Below are positions 1 to 9,224 of a stretch of 64,000 bases of DNA, piece after piece; positions within the stretch are counted from its first letter, which is position 1; each line of letters starts with the position of its first letter. The DNA is taken from NCBI GenBank assembly GCA_047623555.1, contig JBLHMP010000003.1:1-64000 (forward strand), read 5' to 3'. A model generated the notes under the pieces. The model was not told the origin of the DNA. It ran no database searches and saw only the letters and a program-made list of their open reading frames with translations. Made by a program: the position numbers and the translations under genes. The stretch is from NORP181 sp047623555 (GTDB taxonomy: Bacteria; Pseudomonadota; Alphaproteobacteria; Rhodobacterales; Rhodobacteraceae).

Positions 1-598
1 GCCATTTCGCCCGCACGCATTCCCGTTTCTATCGAGAGCAGAAACGCCGCGTGAACTCGTGCGAACGCGACTCCCATATCATCGCCAGCCACATGAGCCA
101 TTCGATCGATTTCATCCTGTGTCGGCCTGCGCGCCCGTCGCGGTGGCTCAACCGGCTTCTTAACGCCATCAGACGGGTTTGACGACAACACCCCCATTCG
201 CGCTGTGCTACGTTTAGAATGGCGGTCATGGTACTCATTTCACGCCGAACCGTTCCTGCCGCCACAACTTGAATTCGCCTGTCGCGATAGTCTGTGAAAT
301 CGGTGGCTTGCAAATCGGCCAGCCTTATCGACGCCAGCCTGTCTTTGCATATCCCGTCAATGCGTTTGATTTCCTGGCGCACACCCCGCTTGTGGTGACT
401 GACTTCCCGTGCGTATCGTTGCAGCACATCGCCGAAAGCGGTAGTCGTTTTCAAAATGTCGTCATTCAAGATTAGATATTCTTGCCGCGCAGCCCAATCT
501 GAGGCCGCCCGCTTGGTCGGAAAATTCTTCGACATTCGGATCCCGCCGCGCGCAACCTCGGCTTTATACCCTGATTTTATCTTGCGAATACTCGCCAT
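1..598 (-). pseudogene. Tyrosine recombinase (phage/island integrase), frameshifted and cut by window edge
   Basis: The N-terminus from ATG at 598 (MASIRKIKSGYKAEV) is the arm-type DNA-binding region typical of island integrases, followed by a SAM-like core-binding region. The reading frame is lost at a C run at 191-195 (five G on the coding strand). After that, the frame one base over continues as a convincing integrase: SNPSDGVKKPVEPPRRARRP, then a catalytic-domain start ending near SIETGMRAGEM, the region holding the first catalytic Arg. In the annotated frame the protein instead stops at 29. One missing G would restore a continuous ORF. The rest of the gene lies left of the window. Function (site-specific integration) is inferred from family; as read here the gene is broken, unless the homopolymer is a sequencing error. 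An upstream ATG at 661 is possible but adds residues unlike the family. Confidence 0.8.
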
Positions 599-807
599 TT
601 TACGGCTCGACCATGAAAAGCGTAATTTTGTCGTAAACTGTTGTCCGATTCGGGCTGACAAGGCGAGATAGAGAATCCCAAAATGTTGGGAATAACTGGC
701 TAAAGCTCCTAATTTGTCGAGTTATGTCGCAAATTGTCACACACAGGCAGCTTTTGACTTTGCCCGATCACGGCGTTACGTCTTGGGCAAATATCAGGAG
801 TTACAAC

Positions 808-1413
808 ATGTTCTATCGCCCCGAGGGCGGCCACGGCCTGCCGCATAATCCATTCAACGCCATCGTCACGCCCCGCCCCATCGGTTGGATTTCCACACGC
901 GATGGCAACGGGGTGAGCAATCTTGGTCCCTATTCGTTTTTCAACGCCGTGGCCTATGTGCCGCCACAGGTAATGTTTTCGTCGACCGGCGTGAAAGAAG
1001 ATCAGGACGACAGCAAGGACAGCGTCAGCAATATCCGCGAAACCGGGGTGTTTTGTGTCAATATCGTTGAATTTGCCGCGCTTGATGCGATGAACGCCAG
1101 CTCCGCAACGCTGGACAAAGACGTCGACGAATTCGCCCATGCCGGCCTGACGTCGGTGGAATGCGAGACCATCAATTGCCCACGTGTTGCCGGCGCACCT
1201 GCGGCGCTTGAATGCAAACTGACCCAGATTATTGAGCTGCCTGGTGTGTGCAACCGGCTGGTTCTGGGTGAGGTCGTTGGCGTGCATATCCGCGACAATT
1301 GCCTGCGCGACGGGCGGTTTGATGTGACCACATTCCAGCCTTTGGCGCGGCTTGGTTATCACGACTATACGCAGGTCAAAGAGCTGTTTGAACTGGTTCG
1401 CCCAGCCGACTGA
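808..1413 (+). CDS. Flavin reductase-like domain protein (FMN-binding split barrel)
   Basis: 201 residues. The N-terminus NPFNAIVTPRPIGWIST followed by GVSNLGPYSFFNAV is the FMN-binding signature of the flavin reductase-like (DIM6/NTAB) family. Members bind FMN and reduce flavins or act as small flavoprotein oxidoreductases in the cytoplasm; the substrate here cannot be read. The start is set by CAGGAG at 795-800, seven bases before ATG 808; an in-frame ATG at 724 lacks such a site. The stop TGA (1411-1413) overlaps the ATG of the broken acetyltransferase, so the two formed a coupled pair. No lesion seen in this gene. Confidence 0.85.
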   Translation: MFYRPEGGHGLPHNPFNAIVTPRPIGWISTRDGNGVSNLGPYSFFNAVAYVPPQVMFSSTGVKEDQDDSKDSVSNIRETGVFCVNIVEFAALDAMNASSATLDKDVDEFAHAGLTSVECETINCPRVAGAPAALECKLTQIIELPGVCNRLVLGEVVGVHIRDNCLRDGRFDVTTFQPLARLGYHDYTQVKELFELVRPAD

Positions 1414-2071
1414 TGCCCCTGCCTGCTCCCCAAAGGCGCCATCACGCTGCCCGATGGCGCCAACCTTGCAGGCACGGTGTTTCTGTCCCGGGCCATTTAT
1501 CATCCGGCGTTTGAGGTCGGGGATTACACCTATGCTTCGGATTTTGCCCCACCACAGGACTGGGCGACACGGTTGGCGACCTACCTGTTTGCATCCTCGG
1601 CCGTGCTGTTGAAAATTGGGCGATTTTGCCAGATCGCGCATGGGGTGCGCTTTCTCATCAGTTCTGCCAATCACGCGATGGATGGGCTGACGACGTTCCC
1701 GTTTCCGATATTTAGTCCGGCGCAAATGGGCAGCTATCAGCCGGACCGGCGCGATACGATCATCGGTCACGACGTCTGGTTGGGCTATGGCGCGATGGTT
1801 CTGCCGGGTGCACATATCGGCAATGGCGCCATTATCGGCGCCTGTGCAGTGGTGCGCGGAACCATCCCGGATTACGCCATTATTACGGGCAATCCGGGCA
1901 CCGTACTGCGCTATCGTTTTGCGCTATCGTTTTGCGCCGCAAGATATCGAACGGCTGTTAGCCTTGGCATGGTGGCACTAGCCTGCGGATCCTTTCGCCA
2001 ACGCGGAAACGGCGCTTTTGTCAGGCGACATTTCTGCGCTGGAGCGTATTAATCCCGCGGCCCTAGTGTGA
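1413..2071 (+). pseudogene. Hexapeptide-repeat (CatB/Vat-type) acetyltransferase, multiply disrupted
   Basis: The body reads as a left-handed beta-helix acetyltransferase of the xenobiotic/antibiotic type (VGDYTYASDF, IGRFCQIAHGVRF, NHAMDG, IGHDVWLGYGAMVLPGAHIG). Three independent lesions are visible. First, ATG 1413 (overlapping the upstream TGA) reads MPLPAP and matches the body only if one C is removed from the run at 1428-1431. Second, a perfect 13-bp tandem duplication (1907-1919 and 1920-1932) shifts the frame; without it the protein continues RFAPQDIERLLALAWWH. Third, the next codon is TAG at 1979-1981 where a Trp codon (TGG) would fit, after which the frame stays open through WPADPF-like sequence to TGA 2069-2071. 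The 3' end overlaps the sulP gene on the other strand. A truncated 191-residue product from GTG 1477 is possible but would have a scrambled C-terminus. Confidence 0.8.
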
Positions 2072-3691
2072 CCCCAAAATCCCTGTCTTCACCGAGTAAT
2101 TCACCACCAACCCGTAATCCGGATCATCATCGCTATCGACCATCAAATGACCGGCCCGGTTCAGCAACTGGTGGCAATCCCGGCTTAGGTGGCGCAGCTG
2201 AATGCTCTTGCCACGGGTCTCGTATTTCAGCGCAACCGCTTCGATGGCCTGCAGCGCCGATTGGTCCACAACGCGACTGCCAGCGAAATCAACGATCACC
2301 CGATCCGGGTCTCCATCCGGGTCAAACAATTCGGCAAATCCTTCGCTTGAACCAAAGAACAGCGGCCCCTGAACCTGATAGATTTTCGCACCATCCTCGG
2401 CCACTTTGATGTTGGCATGAATGCGGCGCGCGTTGTTCCATGAATAGGCAAGCGCCGACACGATCACACCGACAACCACGGCAACCGCCAGGTCTTCCAT
2501 CACCGTCACAACTGTCACCAAAACGATGACAAAGGCATCGGTCAGCGGCACGCGGCGCATGATTTTCAGTGAGTTCCAGGCAAATGTGCCGATCACCACC
2601 ATGAACATCACGCCCACCAAAGCCGCCAGCGGGATCAATTCGATCACCGGCGAAGCCACCAGAATAAACAGCAACAAAAACAGCGCCGCAGCAATCGCCG
2701 CAACGCGCGTGCGACCGCCGGATTTGACGTTGATCATCGACTGACCAATCATCGCACAACCGCCCATACCGCCAAAAAACCCGGTCACTGTGTTGGCCAC
2801 GCCCTGGGCAATACATTCCTGCGATGCGCCACCGCGTTTGCCGGTCATTTCACCCACAAGGTTCAGCGTCAGTAGACTCTCAATCAACCCAATCGCCGCC
2901 AAAATTACCGAATACGGCAGGATTATCTCCAACGTTTCCCAGTTCAGCGGCACGCTTGGAATATGAAACTCTGGCAATCCACCCTTGATCGAGGCCAAAT
3001 CCCCGACCCTCGGCACATCAAGCCCCAGCCCGATAACCAAGGCGGCAACAACGCCGATACCAACCAAAGGCGCCGGAACAACGCTTGAAATACGCGGCAT
3101 CACCCAGATGATCGCCATCGTCAGCGCCACCAAACCAAGCATCAAAAGCATCGGCACCCCGGTCAGCCATTCGCCGCCACTAAGCCCATGCCCGGTGGCC
3201 GCCATGCTGCCGGGCACCTTGAACTGGCCCATCTGTGCCAGGAAAATCACAATCGCCAGCCCGTTCACAAATCCGAGCATGACCGGATGCGGCACCAGAC
3301 GGATAAACCGACCCCAATGCATCACCCCGGCAAACATTTGCAGCAGGCCCATCAACACCACAGTGGCGAACAGATATTCAATGCCGTGCTGTGCCACGAG
3401 TGCCACCATAACCACGGCCAACGCCCCGGTCGCGCCCGAAATCATCCCCGGTCGCCCACCAATCAGCGCGGTAATCAGCCCGACCAAAAACGCCGCATAC
3501 AGCCCGACCAGCGGGTGAACCCCGGCAACAAAGGCAAAGGCCACCGCTTCGGGCACAAGGGCCAGCGCCACGGTCAAGCCCGACAACAATTCGATCCCGA
3601 GGCGTGTAGGCGTCAGCCGGTCGTCAGGCATCCAACGCAAATCAGGAAGGACAATTCGTTTGGCAAAAGCCGCCACTATGGATCGGGTCAT
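2063..3691 (-). CDS. SulP/SLC26-family anion transporter with STAS domain
   Basis: 542 residues from ATG 3691; the longer reading from 3772 adds a basic tail with no family look, and TTAGGA lies just upstream of 3691. About 10-12 hydrophobic segments fill residues 30-400, including the family stretch PEAVAFAFVAGVHPLVGLYAAF and the conserved GGMGGCAMIGQSMINVKSGG. The C-terminal ~120 residues form a STAS domain (VIVDFAGSRVVDQSALQAIE). SulP proteins move sulfate or bicarbonate, usually with sodium or proton; sequence alone does not decide the substrate. Inner-membrane protein, monocistronic by context, convergent with the acetyltransferase pseudogene whose last 9 bases it overlaps. No lesion seen. 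Confidence 0.9.
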   Translation of the reverse strand: MTRSIVAAFAKRIVLPDLRWMPDDRLTPTRLGIELLSGLTVALALVPEAVAFAFVAGVHPLVGLYAAFLVGLITALIGGRPGMISGATGALAVVMVALVAQHGIEYLFATVVLMGLLQMFAGVMHWGRFIRLVPHPVMLGFVNGLAIVIFLAQMGQFKVPGSMAATGHGLSGGEWLTGVPMLLMLGLVALTMAIIWVMPRISSVVPAPLVGIGVVAALVIGLGLDVPRVGDLASIKGGLPEFHIPSVPLNWETLEIILPYSVILAAIGLIESLLTLNLVGEMTGKRGGASQECIAQGVANTVTGFFGGMGGCAMIGQSMINVKSGGRTRVAAIAAALFLLLFILVASPVIELIPLAALVGVMFMVVIGTFAWNSLKIMRRVPLTDAFVIVLVTVVTVMEDLAVAVVVGVIVSALAYSWNNARRIHANIKVAEDGAKIYQVQGPLFFGSSEGFAELFDPDGDPDRVIVDFAGSRVVDQSALQAIEAVALKYETRGKSIQLRHLSRDCHQLLNRAGHLMVDSDDDPDYGLVVNYSVKTGILGSH

Positions 3692-3854
3692 CAGATATTG
3701 TCCTAAGAAAAACTCTGCACGCGCTGCATTGCGCGCAGATAGAGGAACTCGGCGTATTAATCCATCCCACATATTAATTGCCCGTTATGCGCCCGACGTA
3801 TATCTTTCGCCGCGCCCGACCCCGTGGCACACTTTTGACGGGTGGATTGATATT

Positions 3855-5273
3855 ATGACATTTCGTACGATTGCAGATTTTGAGGCTTTGACAGGGGACG
3901 ACGCGCTCACCGAGGCCGAAACCGCCCTGATCGCCGCCTGTCGCGCAGGTGAGCTTTGCGTTCTCGGCGATGGCAAACGCCCAGAGACAGACTCAGCCGA
4001 CCGCCGCATCCGCGCCACCCTGCTGCGCCTGTTGATCGTTGGCGGCAGCGACAGTTGCGATCTGGCCGATCGCGGTGTGAATTTATGGGGTGGCTGGATC
4101 GACGGAGAATTGAACCTCGATTTCGCAACTGGCCGTGGGTTTACCATCTTGGTGCATTGTCACTTTACCCACCAACCGCAAATGAATGCCACAAAACTCG
4201 GCAGCCTCAATTTGTCAGGCAGCAAACTGCCCGGTCTTTTTGCGCAAGGCATCAAGGTCGCAGAGGATGTCTTTCTCCACGCGGACTTTCACGCAACCGG
4301 CACAGTCGACCTGAGCGGGGCGGATATCGGCGGACAGTTGGATTGCACAAAGGGGCGGTTCGACGGCAACGGGGAAATGGCTCTGAATGGGCAAAAGGCA
4401 AAGGTCGCAGGGGGGTTCTTTTGGCAGAACGTGACCATAGACAACGGCACAGTTGATCTGAATGGTGCCCATGTCGGCGACCATGTCGACGACCTTGGCA
4501 GTTGGCCAAAGGGGGCTAACTCACTTGATCTTGACGGATTCACCTATGACCGCATTGCAAGTTTAACCGACACGAAACAACGACTTGAGTGGTTGTGACG
4601 AGGTGCGGTCTGGGACGGTATATTTTATCCGCAACCTTATGTTCAGTTGGCAAAAACACTTCGGGCGCAAGGGCATGATCGCGACGCGCTCCGGGTGATG
4701 TATGAGGCCGAAAAACTTGGTCGCCAACAAGAACAGAAACAAATGCGGATCATTCCCAATGGGGACGTTGGTGTTGGACTAAATAGTATCTGGGTCGACC
4801 TGAAACGCAGTTTGTTAAGGGTTTGGAACTTCGCGTCGTGGATCATTGTGGGGTACGGGATTTACCCCTTTAGATCGGTGTTTTGGCTAGCCATTTTGAT
4901 CGCCTTCACCACCCTCCCGGCACATTATGCTTGGGAAGAAGGCAGCATGGTGCCAAATTCCGCACCGGTTTTGGTATCCTCTGGCTGGCTTGAGGTCGCC
5001 GACACCCCGAACCCGGCCAAAACATGGTCGCAAGCCGACCCCGGTCGGGATTGGGAAACCTTTAACAGATACGCATGGGCCGCCGATCTGGTTATCCCAA
5101 TCGTTGATCTGGGCCAGACCGCCGCTTGGGCTCCGTCAACCGAACGCGGGCCAGAGAACGGGTTTTCGTGGGGCGCAAATCTGTGGTGGGCACGCTGGGT
5201 GCTTATTATATTGGGCTGGATCGTGACCGCATTGGGGGCCGCCGCCATCACCGGTATCATCCGCCGCAAGTAA
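3855..5273 (+). pseudogene. Membrane-associated 'oxidoreductase'-type protein interrupted by in-frame TGA
   Basis: A single frame runs from ATG 3855 to TAA 5271-5273 (472 sense codons) except for TGA at 4596-4598 (codon 248). Upstream is a repeat-like, pentapeptide/beta-helix-looking region (LGSLNLSGSKLPGLFAQGIK, VDLSGADIGGQLDCTKGRF). Downstream is the expected continuation FYPQPYVQLAKTLRAQGHD, then a membrane part with hydrophobic segments near 4845-4920 and 5200-5265. This layout matches proteins often labelled membrane-associated oxidoreductase in Rhodobacteraceae; no enzymatic activity is evident to me. A CGA-to-TGA or GGA-to-TGA change would explain the stop. Either recently inactivated or two separate polypeptides; the C-terminal half has no good start of its own. 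Confidence 0.75.
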
Positions 5274-5333
5274 CCGCTTTCCTTTGCCTCTTGCCCCGTT
5301 ATTGTCGCGCCTAACACAGCATTGGATAGCGAT

Positions 5334-6206
5334 ATGACACAGACAAAAATCGGCATCATCGGCGGATCGGGCCTTTATGAAATCGACGGGCTTGAGGGCG
5401 CCAACTGGACGCGGGTTGAAACCCCGTGGGGCGATCCGTCGGACGCTATCCTGACCGGGTCGTTGAACGGTGTCGATATGGCGTTTCTGCCGCGTCACGG
5501 CCGGGGCCATGTGTATTCGCCCACAACCGTGCCCTACCGCGCCAATATCGACGCGTTAAAGCGGCTGGGGGTCACTGATGTGATCAGTGTCAGCGCCTGC
5601 GGCTCGTTCCATGATCACATGGCGCCGGGCGATTTTGTTATCGTTGACCAGTTCATCGACCGGACGTTTGCGCGCGACAAAAGCTTTTTCGGCACCGGAT
5701 GTGTGGCCCATGTCAGCGTTGCCCACCCGACCTGTCCGCGCCTTGGCGATGCCTGCGAAACCGCGGCGCGCGATGCCGGTGTAACCGTGCATCGGGGTGG
5801 CACATATCTGGCGATGGAAGGACCACAATTCTCGTCCGTTGCCGAATCCAAGATGTACCGCGATAGTTGGGGCTGTGACGTCATCGGCATGACCAACATG
5901 CCGGAAGCCAAGCTCGCCCGCGAGGCCGAATTGTGTTACGCTTCGGTCGCGATGATCACCGATTATGACAGCTGGCATCCCGACCACGGCGCCGTTGACA
6001 TCACCAAGATCATCGCCACCCTGACCGGCAATGCCGACAAAGGCCGCGATCTTGTTTCGCGCCTGCCTGCCTTGCTGGGCGCAAATCGTGTGCCCTGCCC
6101 GCATGGCTGTGATCGCGCGCTTGAGTATGCCATCCTGACTGCGCCAGATGCCCGTGATCCGGGCCTTATGGCCAAGTTAGACGCAGTGGCGGGCCGCGTT
6201 CTGTGA
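5334..6206 (+). CDS. mtnP: S-methyl-5'-thioadenosine phosphorylase
   Basis: 290 residues, normal for the family. N-terminal GIIGGSGLYEIDG and FLPRHGRGHVYSPTTVPYRA are phosphate/ribose-binding motifs, and MEGPQFSSVAESKMYR with IGMTNMPEAKLAREAELCY forms the nucleoside site of the PNP/MTAP fold. It phosphorolyses methylthioadenosine, the by-product of polyamine and homoserine-lactone synthesis, to adenine and methylthioribose-1-phosphate; adenine is then reused by Apt, encoded 3 kb downstream on the same strand. Start at ATG 5334 preferred over TTG 5322. The stop TGA overlaps the GTG start of the next, broken gene. Confidence 0.93.
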   Translation: MTQTKIGIIGGSGLYEIDGLEGANWTRVETPWGDPSDAILTGSLNGVDMAFLPRHGRGHVYSPTTVPYRANIDALKRLGVTDVISVSACGSFHDHMAPGDFVIVDQFIDRTFARDKSFFGTGCVAHVSVAHPTCPRLGDACETAARDAGVTVHRGGTYLAMEGPQFSSVAESKMYRDSWGCDVIGMTNMPEAKLAREAELCYASVAMITDYDSWHPDHGAVDITKIIATLTGNADKGRDLVSRLPALLGANRVPCPHGCDRALEYAILTAPDARDPGLMAKLDAVAGRVL

Positions 6207-7230
6207 GCAGGTTGCACGGGCTGGATGCCGCCCGGTTCCTGGCTTTTTGCGGCATGGTTTTGGATAATTTCCGCGTTGTGAGCGGCATTACCTCTGGCAC
6301 GGATTGGTTCTCGTTGATCACAACACATTGGAAGGGCGCGCCGCAGCGCTTTTTGTGGTGTTGGCCGGCGTCGGCATCGCGTTGGGCAAACCAACTCGCG
6401 AAATACTGTTGCGCCGGGCCGTTTTTCTGTTCGCCATCGGACTGATCAACCTGACCATATTTGAGGCCGACATCCTGCATTTCTATGCGCTCTATTTTGG
6501 TGTGGCCGCTTTGTTTCTGACGGCCTCAAACGTTGTTTTATGGGCCGGAGCGGTTGGCGTCATATTGCTTAGTCTGATCGGTCTTGTCGTGTTTGACTAT
6601 GAACAGGGGTGGAATTGGCAAACGCTGGAATATGCCGATTTCTGGACGGTCAAAGGGTTCCTGCGCCACAGCCTTTATAACCGCTGGCATCCGGTATTCC
6701 CCTGGGCCGGCTTTGCGCTTGTCGGCATGTGGATTGGGCGCTTGCAATTGCGCGATGCGACCGTCCAACGCCGATTGCTGATAGGGGGGTTGGTGGTGGC
6801 TGGTCTGGCCCTTATTCCTGAACATTTCGTGCACCACCCCGAATTTCGAGACCTTGTTAGCACCTCGCCGTTGCCGCCAACGCCATTTTATATTCTGGCG
6901 GGGGGCGGCAGTTCGGCGGCTCTTATCGGGGGGATATTGTTGCTAACGCCGATACTGGACCGCCGAAACCATGCGGCCTGGCTTTTTCGCCTGACACCAT
7001 GGTTAACCGCACCCGGGCGTCAAAGCCTGAGCCTCTATGTGGCGCATATTCTGATCGGCATGGGCACGCTTGAGGCATTGGGCTGGATGGATGGCAGTCT
7101 GAGTCCGGCACAAGTGTTCTGGTTCAGCGTCCTATTCTGCGCACTGTGTTCGCTTTATACGCGGCTTTGGGCGTTTAAATTTAAACGCGGCCCGCTTGAG
7201 ACACTAATGCGCCGGACCACCGAACCATGA
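6203..7230 (+). pseudogene. DUF418-like multi-pass membrane protein, frameshifted
   Basis: GTG 6203 overlaps the mtnP stop and begins MSRLHGLDAARFLAFCGMVL, the usual N-terminus of this membrane family. The frame is lost at about 6317-6330: a second frame takes over with LEGRAAALFVVLAGVGIALG, the conserved next segment, and runs to TGA 7228-7230 through seven or so hydrophobic segments (ending WFSVLFCALCSLYTRLWAFK). Removing one CA from the ACAACACA stretch rejoins the halves as LITTLEGRAA. Inner-membrane protein of unknown transport or acyltransfer role. The distal frame could start at a TTG (6304), but would lack the first membrane segment. Confidence 0.75.
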
Positions 7231-7505
7231 CTGACACGCCATCCTGTGCCAATGATCTGGGGTGACCCGCGATTGCCCTATGCGCGACCACCTAACGCGA
7301 TCTACATGACAGTGGTGGCCCTGAAACCGTCCCCGGCAGGTTATGCCAGGCACCTTACGGCATCGGCGGGGCAGTTTTCTAGTAAATATTGACGATCCAG
7401 CCTTTGGCCCACGCCAGCCAGCTATCACGAGCGACAGAGGCAAGGTTCACGTGGTTTCGACAACTATCCTGTTGTTCACAACCGTCTATGACAATGGAAT
7501 TTTCC

Positions 7506-8066
7506 TCAAACAGAACCATTTTCGGATTGGATTGCCCTTCGCCCCTCAAAGTAAACATTGGTGACGGTGAACACCTGAATATTTGGATCTCTGAGCCTTT
7601 CTTCAATTGCGGTCCAACAGTCGCGTTCAAATATCCCGTATTCCATTCGGGCCATTACGGACATTTTCCAATCCTTACTTGGGTCCTCCACTTTCACCCA
7701 ATTAGTCACCTTACTGCTCAACAAAAACGAAGTTGCATCCAATGCATTATTAAATGCAACGCCAATGACATTAACGCCAGAAAAATTCACTTTTGGCGAA
7801 AAATTGGTTTCAACTTGTTTTGAACAAATCGACACCGGATCAAAATACTCAGTATCCATAGCTCTAGCATAGTTTTTGCCGGGCAACGGTGCCGTCAGTT
7901 CTTTGGCGGGAATTAGCATCACCTGGTATCTGAAATCGTCGTCTGTTGTCGTCAACAAGATGTCGCGCGGGTAAAATCCCGCAGTAAAGGCAATAACAAC
8001 GCCTGCAATCATCAAAAATCGCTTTTTTATTTGCCCATCCTCAGTTCGGACAACAGAGCGTGCCAC
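7506..8066 (-). CDS. Hypothetical signal-anchored protein, probably frameshifted near its 3' end
   Basis: 186 residues, not recognised. An N-terminal hydrophobic stretch (FLMIAGVVIAFTAGFYP, about residues 18-34) suggests a signal anchor or uncleaved signal; the rest is polar with cysteines in SICSKQ and RDCW. A second frame continues to 7379 with protein-like sequence (NPKMVLFEENSIVIDGC, DSCRN, WLAWAKGWIVNIY). Dropping one G from the four-G run at 7542-7545 (C on the plus strand) joins them as YFEGEGQSNPKMV, which reads more naturally than the present ending. So the original gene probably spanned 7379-8066. The region is AT-richer than its surroundings. Start GTG 8066 follows closely after the small ORF at 8074-8154. 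Confidence 0.5.
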   Translation of the reverse strand: MARSVVRTEDGQIKKRFLMIAGVVIAFTAGFYPRDILLTTTDDDFRYQVMLIPAKELTAPLPGKNYARAMDTEYFDPVSICSKQVETNFSPKVNFSGVNVIGVAFNNALDATSFLLSSKVTNWVKVEDPSKDWKMSVMARMEYGIFERDCWTAIEERLRDPNIQVFTVTNVYFEGRRAIQSENGSV

Positions 8067-8073
8067 CGCAATT

Positions 8074-8154
8074 TTAGTACCCTGCCGGGCTGGCGCTGGC
8101 GATTGATGGGACTATTAGAAACGTGGCCAAAAGGGCAATAGTTAGGATATTCAT
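8074..8154 (-). CDS. Short ORF encoding a bare signal peptide (26 aa)
   Basis: ATG 8154 is preceded by AGGATAAGCAAT, a fair ribosome-binding site, and encodes MNILTIALLATFLIVPSIAS followed by ASPAGY and TAA. This has the shape of a Sec signal peptide (short n-region, hydrophobic core, A-S-A cleavage site) with almost nothing after it. It lies eight bases upstream of the GTG of the hypothetical gene. It may be the 5' stub of a secreted-protein gene that lost its frame, or a tiny membrane peptide. Weak but specific. Confidence 0.35.
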   Translation of the reverse strand: MNILTIALLATFLIVPSIASASPAGY

Positions 8155-8523
8155 ATTGCTTATCCTGATCTAATTAGGTGATAATACAATACACAAAATG
8201 ACGAACATTTCTATGGCACAGGGGCCGCGAAAAGGTATGAAATACCGCCATAAAGCGAATATTTTTCGCCTCTTTTCATTTGAAAATTCCCAAAAATCAT
8301 ATCTGGGCGTGACTGTTTCTCTTAGGGACATATTGTCTATTTCACAATTCCTGGCTGAATTAACCGTAACTACGTTCCCGCCCATACCCACAATTCCAAG
8401 CGGAAAAATGTGCAAGAAATTCCACTGACAAGATACCGAAACGCCGGGCCCCACAGATAGTTCTGTACGCACTGCGCTGACTATATTTTTGTTTCACAGA
8501 CACCTCAATTAGGAGCCTGCCCC
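8155..8523. other. 369-bp AT-rich stretch without a supported gene
   Basis: Open frames exist on both strands (8170-8472 minus, 8198-8428 plus), but neither has a recognisable domain, signal or good ribosome-binding site. I see no repeat or RNA gene. The last 15 bases hold the AGGAGCCTGCCCC ribosome-binding site of the LysE gene. Base use resembles the preceding hypothetical gene more than the housekeeping genes. Confidence 0.5.
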
Positions 8524-9153
8524 ATGCCTTTCGATCTCTGGCTTACCTTCGTTGCCGCCTCAGTGGTTTTGCTGATGATCCCCGGCCCGACAATCCTGCT
8601 GGTGCTCAGCTATGCCCTATCCAAGGGCCGCAGCGTCGCACTTGCCTCCGCCGCCGGGGTTGCGCTTGGCGATCTGGTCGCTATGACCGCCTCGCTTGTC
8701 GGCCTTGGTGCTTTGGTGATGGCCTCCGCAACCTTGTTTGTAGTGCTGAAATGGGTCGGGGCCGCCTATCTGATCTGGCTGGGCGTCAAACTGCTGCGCA
8801 GCGCGCCGTCGGCTGGGTTGGACAGCATCACAACCGGGCGCGATGTGACCGCACGTGGGGTGTTTGGCCATGCCGCGGCGGTAACGGCACTAAACCCCAA
8901 ATCCATCGCATTCTTCATCGCCTTTGTACCGCAATTCCTGACCCCGGGCACGCCACTGATGCCGCAATTCGCCATCCTGATCGCAACATTTGTTGGGCTG
9001 GCAACACTGAACGCGCTGGCCTACGCGCTGCTGGCGGATCGTTTGCGCAGCACCATCGCCCGCCCCTCGGTGATCACCGGGTTAACCCGAACGGGCGGCG
9101 TTGCATTGATTGGCATGGGGCTGGCCACCGCACTCCTGCGCCGCCCGACCTGA
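8524..9153 (+). CDS. LysE/RhtB-family amino-acid exporter
   Basis: 209 residues with about six hydrophobic segments. The N-terminal MIPGPTILLVLSYALSKGR is the LysE-family signature, followed by a glycine-rich first repeat (AAGVALGDLVAMTASLVGLG) and the conserved FLIAFVPQF-type segment (here FFIAFVPQFLTPG). These inner-membrane carriers export amino acids such as homoserine, threonine or lysine by proton antiport; the substrate cannot be assigned. AGGAG stands nine bases before the ATG. It precedes apt by 71 bp on the same strand; no functional link is obvious. Confidence 0.9.
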   Translation: MPFDLWLTFVAASVVLLMIPGPTILLVLSYALSKGRSVALASAAGVALGDLVAMTASLVGLGALVMASATLFVVLKWVGAAYLIWLGVKLLRSAPSAGLDSITTGRDVTARGVFGHAAAVTALNPKSIAFFIAFVPQFLTPGTPLMPQFAILIATFVGLATLNALAYALLADRLRSTIARPSVITGLTRTGGVALIGMGLATALLRRPT

Positions 9154-9224
9154 AACGTCCTTGCAACCACATCGCCTATCGGTCAAACCCCTAACCCTGT
9201 GACCCAAATGGCAGGAGCCGCCCG

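Noticed and set aside
674..694. ATCCCAAAATGTTGGGAAT dyad beside the integrase as attachment site
   Set aside because: Short dyad, no second copy in the window and no tRNA nearby; could equally be an operator or chance.
709..1815. 368-residue open frame on the minus strand
   Set aside because: Lies opposite the flavin reductase and acetyltransferase pseudogene; composition rich in His/Arg/Gln, no domain, no ribosome-binding site.
8170..8472. 100-residue minus-strand frame in the AT-rich gap
   Set aside because: No homology I recognise, no ribosome-binding site, composition not protein-like.
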